This document shows, in pieces, positions 57,679 through 64,000 of a stretch of 64,000 nucleotides of DNA. The stretch is from Phascolarctos cinereus (lineage: Eukaryota > Chordata > Mammalia > Diprotodontia > Phascolarctidae). Position 1 is the stretch's first letter, and every line of letters starts with the position of its first letter. Where the stretch lies: assembly GCF_002099425.1 (NCBI RefSeq), contig NW_018344164.1:2746501-2810500 (forward strand), given 5' to 3'. The notes under the pieces are model-generated. The model made no database searches and was not told the origin of the DNA. It saw only the letters and a program-made list of their open reading frames with translations. The position numbers and the translations under genes were made by a program.

Positions 57679-57783
57679 ACACCACTACCCCACCACCATC
57701 AACATCCTCATCCTTATCACCAGCACCATCATCACCATCATCACCACAACCACCACCATCACGTCATCACCATTCATCATCAG
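57679..57783. repeat. (CAC/CAT)n trinucleotide repeat
   Basis: Imperfect CACCAT and ATCATC units over about 105 bp, next to a MIR fragment. Confidence 0.95.
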
Positions 57784-57787
57784 CACT

Positions 57788-57850
57788 GCTAGCGCTCATA
57801 TGCTACTTTCAGGTTTACAAAGCCCTTTACATACATTGTCTTGCTTGAGT
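57788..57850 (-). mobile_element. MIR fragment
   Basis: AGGTTTACAAAGCCCTTTAC and ATACATTGTCTTGCTTGAGT are the antisense MIR3-like tail. Confidence 0.6.
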
Positions 57851-57962
57851 CACACATACATTTTATTTTATGCGCTTAAAGCCATTTCTCTGAGAAGGGG
57901 TCCATGGGCTTCACCAGACTGCCAAAGGGAACCAGGACACAAAAAAGGTGAAGAAGCCCCCA
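57850..57962 (-). mobile_element. hAT-type non-autonomous DNA transposon fragment (MER117-like)
   Basis: GCTTCACCAGACTGCCAAAG and CTGAGAAGGGGTCCATGGGC are the complement of the family body at 52558. Confidence 0.75.
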
Positions 57963-58100
57963 GTGGAGAAGTGGGTGGGGACTGGATCATGGAAACCTTT
58001 AAATGCCAGGCTAAGGATTTCCCATTTTTATCCTAGAGGCAACAGGAAGCCCCTGAACATTTCTGAATAGGAGGATGACACAGTGTGTTTTTGGAATGCC
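57963..58100 (-). mobile_element. L2 LINE fragment
   Basis: GGCAACAGGAAGCCCCTGAA and GAGGATGACACAGTGTGTTT resemble the antisense L2 '...ggagccactgaa...gtgacatgg' block. Confidence 0.5.
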
Positions 58101-58107
58101 AATTTGA

Positions 58108-58216
58108 TAGCTGATTTATTTCCTTTAGCCTGAGGTGCTGAACTTGAGGTATTTAAAGTATTTTCAACCAGAGGACACCAGGGAGGTAGCGGGATATTGA
58201 GCCATGGTTTCCAAGG
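58108..58216 (+). repeat. unassigned dispersed repeat B (copy 1)
   Basis: AGCTGATTTATTTCC, TGCTGAACTTGAGGTATTTA, AAGTATTTTCAACCAGAGGA, CACCAGGGAGG and TTGAGCCATGG. About 110 bp matches the complement of 62735-62840 at roughly 85-90% by eye. Confidence 0.8.
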
Positions 58217-58499
58217 GACCTGTGAGGTCACTGAACCCAGCCCCTGTTGAAAGCGTTGCCCCCTCATGCCTGCAGCTTGCTTCTCCTAACCCTGGCTCAT
58301 ACTCCTGGCGACACTCCTCTCCTGGCCATCCACCACACTTGACACGCTGGTGTCCCTTTCAATTGCGCCTGCTCTTCTTTCATCCTCTGTGGGATCAGCT
58401 GTGAGATCTCAAATGGAGTCTGTCACCTTCATTTGCCCCTCCTGTGGCCCCCACCATACTGTGGTCTCCTGGTGCATCTCTCAGCTCCGTGCTGTCATC
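58217..58499. other. unassigned intronic DNA
   Basis: Nothing recognised. Confidence 0.3.
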
Positions 58500-58680
58500 T
58501 GACCCTCCCTCCTTGGGAATCATGTTTTTAAATGCACAAAATAAGACAGGATTAAAAAGGAAACCAATTATATTGAAATAAAGACGCCATTTTCCCCTCA
58601 CCCAAGTTCACCAACAGCCTGAAATCTTTCTGAGGACCCCTTGGGGGGTGTGGACCTCAGGTCAGGAATCCCTGACCTAA
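58500..58680 (+). mobile_element. hAT-type non-autonomous DNA transposon fragment (MER117-like)
   Basis: TTTTTAAATGCACAAAATAA, GGAAACCAATTATATTGAAA and GTGTGGACCTCAGGTCAGGA. The last part is the worn right end of the family. Confidence 0.75.
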
Positions 58681-59724
58681 GACTGGAGTAGTTGGGCTTT
58701 GGGAAGGTGGAGGGAATACTCATGCCAAATGCTTAAATATGAAAGGATTTGAGAAGCCACTTAGAAAACATGTAACGCAGGCACGCTATCTGTCCAAATT
58801 TCCAAGGATATTCTTTTGTTCAGCTCCTTGGGGGTGGCCTTGTGTTCATGTTCCTTGTACACCCCTCACAGGCCCTGAACGCTAACTCAGCAGCCCTGAC
58901 TTCAGGTCAGACCAAGGACAAATGGCTGCACTTCCCTGATCAGCAGCTTCTCCATCTATGAAATGGGGCTCACAACCCCTGCACTCCTTCCCTCTGAGGG
59001 GCATAGGAAGAATGATGCTCCCAGACCTGAAAGCATCCCAGGCTCCCCAGGTGTTCTAATGCTAGGCCCTGATAAATCCTGGCTTGGCTGTTCGTTTGCA
59101 GTGACTAGTCCACCTGCTGAGAAAAGAATTCACGCCTTCCTGCTTTGTATTTGCTTGTTAATGTGCTAACACAAAGATATATGGCCCAGCTAAAGCTCAG
59201 TGTAAGAAGAGCGTCTATAAAGAGAATTCCATATTTCCACTAATTCTGGATATGAAATCAGAATTTTATTTCCATAAGGAGAAAAAATCCTCTCCTGAAT
59301 TCAAATGAGATCTTTTTGCTTACTGACAAACTTATTGATGAAGAAAATGAAGATGGGGTTTCTCTAGAGGTTAATTTTCAGCTTTGGGGAGAGATTGGTG
59401 CCAGTGTGGCAGAAGACCTGGGCACTAATGCGCCCAAGAGGCTCCTTCTGCCTCTGTATCCCTCCCAGCCAGGGTTTCTGCTCAGATTTTCCAGTGTGCA
59501 CATGTGTACCCTCACGGTATCCTGCCATGAGCTCTGACGTGGCCTCAGGGAAGGAAAACCTGGCAGTCAATGGGTGCAGGCCTGTCCATGTGGCTTTCGG
59601 CTTTCCTGGTGTGGGGCAAACATCCTGAAACGGCTCTGTGAGAATATACGTCTCGCTGGGTACCTCCCAACTGTCCGGACTATACTCCTTTCAAGGGCAG
59701 AGACGTGTTTCATCACTCTTTGGA
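58681..59724. other. mostly unassigned, one MIR remnant
   Basis: A MIR-like core (CTTCTCCATCTATGAAATGG) is visible near 58948. No exon recognised; the 73-codon plus frame at 59316 has no known domain. Confidence 0.4.
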
Positions 59725-59935
59725 AAAAAAGTATTGGATTTGGCGTTAGAAGATCTGGCTCTGAATTCTGACACTGCCACTTCTTACGTGAAGTTGTAAC
59801 TTTACCTGTGATGCCTTGAGCAAGTCACCCTAACTTCCCAGGGCCTCAGTTTCCTCATCTGTAAAATGGAAGGTTTGGACCAGGTGGTCTCTAAGGCCCC
59901 TTTAGCTCTAAACGTGATTCTCATTACACTCTGCC
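59725..59935 (+). mobile_element. MIR-related SINE (THER1-like variant)
   Basis: TTGGCGTTAGAAGATCTGGC, AGGGCCTCAGTTTCCTCATC and GTGGTCTCTAAGGCCCCTTT. Confidence 0.85.
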
Positions 59936-60391
59936 CATGGTAGATGGGTGCTTGGTAATGGCTGCAGTCACGTTGGGGGCAGGGAAGGAGGCATTCTCCC
60001 TAGTTCCATCTCCCCCTGATTTGGGATTTGTACAAATGGTGGGAAGATGAAGATGGTGTGCTGGGGAACCGATGAACCGAAATATCAACTAGCATGAACA
60101 TTTTAACACACAGAGAACAGAAAAGGTGACTGAGTGTACATGGAGCTAAGCGTGCCAGGTTTTTTTTTAAAGATCGTCAATTGAACAGCAGCAACCTTCT
60201 TGTCTTTGTCCCCTCAGCTTCTTTCTCCTCTCTTCTGTTTTTTTTTACTCTTTCATTGACGTTCCTTTCTTTCTTTTCCTCTTTTTCTGTCATCAACGCC
60301 CTTCCATGCTCGCCCCACAAAGAGAAACCCTCCTTTTGAGTTGTTAAACAGAACAAATCAACATTTGGGTTGTGACTGAAAACTGATGTCC
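59936..60391. other. unassigned intronic DNA
   Basis: T-rich run at about 60225-60290. Nothing else recognised. Confidence 0.35.
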
Positions 60392-60456
60392 CTCACTTAC
60401 TAGTTGTGCGACCCTGGGCAAGTCACTTAACCCCAACTGCCTTAAAAAAAAAAAAA
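60392..60456 (+). mobile_element. marsupial SINE, 5'-truncated, with TSD
   Basis: CTCACTTACTAGTTGTGCGA and CCCTGGGCAAGTCACTTAAC end in CTGCCTT plus A-run. Flanking duplication: GAAAACTGATGTCC at 60378-60391 and GAAAATCGATGTCC at 60457-60470, two mismatches. Confidence 0.9.
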
Positions 60457-60470
60457 GAAAATCGATGTCC

Positions 60471-60894
60471 TATTCTGTGCCTCTTGACTACTCCCCAATA
60501 CCTTCAATGCTACCCTCTGATTTATTCTTGCCCTTCCAGCCCTCCCCACCTGGAGAGCCACAGTACCTGGGAGCACAGCTTTTGTTCTCAACAACACTAC
60601 TGCTGATTTTTAGGGGCAATGTTCTTCTTGAGGTTCCCCATCGCTCCATGGCATAAATGGGCTCAGAGGAGTCACAAGGAAATGAGAGAAACTGTGTTTA
60701 GTTTTTGTTTTTTCAGGCAGTGTTTAGACAAGCTAGAGAGGAATGAACTCTTGGCATTGCTGGGATTAACAGAGCAGGGCATAGTTCACAAAGAGATCTG
60801 ATTGCTTAAATTGGACAGAGTTATTACAGGTAAAAACCAAGTGCGGGCGCTGTGAGGCAGCACAGCTTTCTAGCTTTCTTTCTGTTTTTCTTTC
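60471..60894. other. unassigned intronic DNA
   Basis: Nothing recognised. Confidence 0.3.
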
Positions 60895-61015
60895 TTTATC
60901 ACAAATCAGAGGTGTCATAGTTGGAAGGGGCCTTGGACATCATTTTGTCTATCAGATAGGGAAACTGAGGTCCTATGAAGGTGAGCGGCTTGCCCAGACT
61001 TGCTTCAAGGGCAGG
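60895..61015 (+). mobile_element. L3-tailed MIR-like fragment
   Basis: TAGTTGGAAGGGGCCTTGGA and ATAGGGAAACTGAGGTCCTA match the L3-derived mammalian repeat. Confidence 0.6.
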
Positions 61016-61019
61016 TGGC

Positions 61020-61334
61020 TTTCTCTCACTTCACCAGTTTTGTTCCAGGGCCTTCCCACCCTCCAGGGCACCCACGTTTGTAACCTCAGGGCCACGCTGG
61101 ACTCCTTCCTCTCTCTCATCTGCCACGATCAGGGGGCTGCCAGAGCATACCCATTTTACCTCCATGACATCTCATGTCCATTGCTCATTCTTCCACTTGC
61201 TCGGCTGCTCCCCTGGCACAGGAACTAACCACCTCGCGGCTACTGGACTATTTTCCTAATTGGTTTTCCTGGCTTTAGTCTTTCTTCTTCCCAAACTCCT
61301 CCATATCTTTACCAAAATACTTGCCATGAGGAAC
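61020..61334 (+). mobile_element. L2 LINE ORF2 C-terminal region, first piece
   Basis: CACGCTGGACTCCTTCCTCT corresponds to the L2 'TLDSFLSL' block. ACTGGACTATTTTCCTAATT and TCCATATCTTTACCAAAATA follow in sense order. Interrupted by a SINE. Confidence 0.68.
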
Positions 61335-61535
61335 AGAGGCAGTGGGGCCCAGCAGAAAGAGTGCTGGAGTCAGAGTCAGATGCCATGGGTCCACATCCTA
61401 GCTCTGACACTCACAACTTTGGGCGAGTCACATTCCCTCTGTGGGCCTGTTTCCTCATCTGTACAATGAGGCGACTGAAGGAGAAGAGTCTTAGAGGCCC
61501 TTGCCAGCTTTAAATCTATGATCCTGTGACTTCCA
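61335..61535 (+). mobile_element. MIR-related SINE (THER1-like variant)
   Basis: GGCAGTGGGGCCCAGCAGAA head, GGCCTGTTTCCTCATCTGTA core and AGGCCCTTGCCAGCTTTAAA end. Inserted in an L2 copy. Confidence 0.82.
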
Positions 61536-61800
61536 TTTTCTTGGCCTAGAGGAGAAAAATCCTCAGCCTGGCATTTATGGCCCTGAACAACTGGGCTCCC
61601 ACCTACCTTATCTTACTTACACACTGCTCTCTTTCATATATTCTACATTCTAGCTAAGCTAGGCTACTAGCCATTGTCCAAAATGGCCATTTCCTGCCTA
61701 TGTGCAATTGTACCAGATGTTTTCCCAAGCTATGAATGGACTCCCTCCCTCCCCACCTCCATTCCTCAGTATCTGACTTGAACCCAGAAGGAAGACAAAG
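61536..61800 (+). mobile_element. L2 LINE ORF2 C-terminal region, second piece
   Basis: CCTCAGCCTGGCATTTATGG, CCCTGAACAACTGGGCTCCC and CTTACACACTGCTCTCTTTC continue sense L2. Confidence 0.75.
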
Positions 61801-61827
61801 GTTCCATTTCCACTGTGAAGGGAACAA

Positions 61828-62030
61828 CATGCTGCAGTGGAAAGAGGGCTGAATCTGGAAGTCTGAGGAGCTGAGTTGGAATCCTGCTCATTCACTGACT
61901 CCCTATGGAACTATGAACAAATCAATTGACCTCTGTGAGCCTCAGTTTCCTTATCTGTAAAACGAGAGGGTTGCACCTGATGTTCTCTAAGATTTCTTCC
62001 AACTCCGAGTCTACAACTCTGACCTAACCT
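61828..62030 (+). mobile_element. MIR-related SINE (THER1-like variant)
   Basis: CATGCTGCAGTGGAAAGAGG, GAGCCTCAGTTTCCTTATCT and TTTCTTCCAACTCCGAGTCT. Confidence 0.85.
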
Positions 62031-62039
62031 TGCTCTTCA

Positions 62040-62258
62040 ATTACTAGATGCAGCTTGGTATATTGGACAGGGTGCTGGGCTTTAAGTTAGGAAGACTTGG
62101 GTTCCTATCTTGCTCCATATACTTCTAGTTATGTGGCCCTGGATGAGTCACTTAACTTCAACTGCCTTAGGCAACTCTAAAGGACTGATCCACTAATCTG
62201 CTGCAATGGTAGAAGGAGTTTCCACATAGGGATATTGCAGTGACAAAACGGAAGTTTT
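62040..62258 (+). mobile_element. marsupial SINE, GAAATCACAGG-tail group
   Basis: GATGCAGCTTGGTATATTGG head, TGTGGCCCTGGATGAGTCAC, TAATCTGCTGCAATGGTAGA and a worn tail (TGCAGTGACAAAACGG). Confidence 0.75.
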
Positions 62259-62274
62259 TTCCTATAGTCTTGTG

Positions 62275-62402
62275 CAAGATGCCTCTGCCAATGGAAAGGT
62301 CAAGGGCTGCTTTGTCTTTTGTTTTTGTAACCCCAGAATCTGTCATAATATCTTACACACAGTAGGCACTTGTTGTCTCTTTGTTTTTAAATAAATGTCC
62401 AG
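62275..62402 (+). mobile_element. L2 LINE 3' tail
   Basis: TTGTAACCCCAGAATCTGTC, ATCTTACACACAGTAGGCAC and AAATAAATGTCC. Confidence 0.65.
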
Positions 62403-62424
62403 TCTAGCAAAGAGGAGACAGAAC

Positions 62425-62655
62425 TGCTCTGCAATTCAGGCAAACTGGAGTTGAAGTTTCTCCTTTGACACATACCAACTCTACGCCCCTGGGCAATTTA
62501 TTTAATCTCTCAGTACTCTAAGCGACTCTGTAAGACTCTTAGTTGAGGAGAAGGTGCAGATCTGCAACCATAGTGGGTGTTTCCTCACCCAGGAATTCCT
62601 TCTACCAGGAAAATCACAGATCCGGTCCTAAAATACATACACGGGTAAACCGTAT
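62425..62655 (+). mobile_element. marsupial SINE, GAAATCACAGG-tail group
   Basis: GGCAAACTGGAGTTGAAGTT, CTACGCCCCTGGGCAATTTA, TAAGACTCTTAGTTGAGGAG and TACCAGGAAAATCACAGATC. The best tail of the group. Confidence 0.8.
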
Positions 62656-62734
62656 TATTGTCTGGGTAACAGAAGGCACATTTACTCATGTGTGGATTTA
62701 CAGACCCTTTCGTATAATCCTATGGGCTTTTCCT

Positions 62735-62840
62735 GGGAGTCCATGGCTCAATAGCCTGCTGCCTCCCTGGTGTAATCAGGTTGAAAATACTTTAAATACC
62801 TTAAGTTCAGCACTTCAGGCTACAGGAAATAAATCAGCTT
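62735..62840 (-). repeat. unassigned dispersed repeat B (copy 2)
   Basis: Complement of 58108-58216: plus strand reads CCATGGCTCA, CTCCCTGGTGTAATCAGGTT, GAAAATACTTTAAATACCTT and GGAAATAAATCAGCT. Confidence 0.8.
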
Positions 62841-63434
62841 CTGACTTTATCAATTCCATAAGTTCCAAATTCTGTACACAGATAGTCTCTGACTTATTAA
62901 CATCTGAGATACTTGTGTTGAGCTACCTTGCCTGAGGCACCCCTTAGAATCTACATTGGAATTTTTCCTCATCCACCACAGAGTATTTTCAGGATTCCTT
63001 TCAGCTCTTTTGCCTTGCTACTACTAGATATGGCTACTCCTGTCCGATGCCCACTACCCACTGCCCACTCTTGCCCCTGGAGTGTCCAAAGCCCCATTTC
63101 ACTGCTACGAGAAAGTGAAGAAGGAAACAATCCTAGTGGTTATAGGCACGGCCAACAGGGCACCTAGGGAGATGGGTTCTCTATATCCCTCCATGAAATT
63201 CAGAAAGAAATTTTTTCATAGAAAAACCTTTATCAATGGAAGTTAATTTCTATGGTTTTATAGTACCTTGCTGGTCAAATAGGTTAGCCTGGGAATCTAA
63301 ATAACATTTATAACATTGTTGCTATGAAAAACCCCTTCTGAATTTCAAATGGCTGGATTTTAAACCTTGCATTATGACCTCTATGTAAACTGAGGTGGTG
63401 GATTTCAGTTTAAAATATGGGATTCATTCTAGTT
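62841..63434. other. unassigned intronic DNA
   Basis: Nothing recognised. Confidence 0.3.
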
Positions 63435-63605
63435 TTGCCACAGGCCCCTTGACTAGTGACCCTGAGTAAGTCACTTAACCTCTATGAGTTTCAGTTTCAT
63501 CATCTTTAAAATGGAAGATTTAAGAGGATTTGGGAAGGTTTAGCTCAGATAATCTCTAAGGTTCCTTTCAGCTCTAAAAGAAAGTACTATGATTTTATAT
63601 GTGAG
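63435..63605 (+). mobile_element. MIR-related SINE (THER1-like variant)
   Basis: GTGACCCTGAGTAAGTCACT, GAGTTTCAGTTTCATCATCT and CTCTAAGGTTCCTTTCAGCT. Confidence 0.82.
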
Positions 63606-64000
63606 ATGAAAGAAGCCCTGGCTATCTCACGTGTTAGGTTCATAAATTCTGAGGAACATTTGAGTAATACAGAAACCACACGGACACACTCAAGAAGACA
63701 TGTGCACCCTGGCTTCTTTTTCTTTGGATTGGTCTTTCAGCCTGGACCTGAGCTTCTCCCTCGGCTCCTATAACATCCTCCTGTGATTCTCCTCTTGTTC
63801 CCTCGATGTGGGCATTTTTCAGGATTCTGTCCATGTTCCATTCCTCTGGACATATCACCTATTCCGAATACCCTCAACTGCCCCCAGCATGTGGATGATT
63901 CCCAAATGCCTCTCCAGACCTGAGCTTTCTCCTAAGATCAAGAAGCCGGACCCTAAACTTAGCTCATCATCCCCTCCCCCCCAACCTACTCCTCTTGACT
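63606..64000 (+). mobile_element. possible L2 LINE ORF2 region, running off the window
   Basis: From about 63880, CATGTGGATGATTCCCAAAT and CCTCTCCAGACCTGAGCTTT resemble the L2 ORF2 stretch encoding YADDSQIYISSPDLS. Earlier bases are unassigned. Confidence 0.45.

Overview
The window looks like intronic DNA from a marsupial. The evidence is its repeat content: tRNA-headed CORE-SINEs of marsupial type, some with an RTE/BovB-like 3' tail, marsupial-style L1 copies with their long 3' UTR, many L2 and MIR fossils, and L3/CR1. Nothing suggests bacterial, phage or viral DNA. I cannot name the species from this alone.

One host gene is supported. A single 148-bp coding exon at 41137-41284 (minus strand) has a clean acceptor and donor. 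It encodes 49 residues spanning the catalytic centre of a class III E2 ubiquitin-conjugating enzyme of the UBE2E family, including the HCN motif and the active-site cysteine in [11 protein letters not shown]. This peptide is the same in UBE2E1, UBE2E2 and UBE2E3. I found no further exon in about 41 kb downstream (positions 1-41136) or about 22.7 kb upstream (41285-64000). That fits the very large introns of UBE2E2 best. The rest of the window is then intron of this gene, and nearly every open reading frame in it is a by-product of repeats or chance.

Layout: 1-5.7 kb holds MIR copies, a hAT-type mini-transposon and a retrotransposed 7SL RNA copy with a target-site duplication. 5.8-8.4 kb holds L3/CR1 and two L1 3' ends. 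8.9-13.5 kb is mostly unique. 13.5-20.4 kb is MIR/L2/SINE-rich. 20.4-27 kb is mostly unique, with candidate regulatory DNA. 27-28.5 kb is a nested L2/SINE/L2 stack. 28.5-33.9 kb mixes L2 with unique DNA. 33.94-39.09 kb is a 5'-complete but internally deleted L1. 39.4-41 kb leads to the exon. 41.3-50.3 kb is a dense L2/MIR/SINE mosaic. 50.5-53.5 kb has long GT tracts. 53.6-64 kb again has L1, L2, MIR and hAT-type fragments.

The most useful observations are the UBE2E exon, the 7SL copy, the L1 with two internal deletions that can be mapped against other copies in the window, several SINEs with readable target-site duplications, and an unassigned repeat family present twice in inverted orientation at roughly 85-90% identity. 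I found no previously undescribed system. Family names for repeats come from memory of consensus sequences, and boundaries are by eye (plus or minus about 20 bp unless a duplication fixes them).
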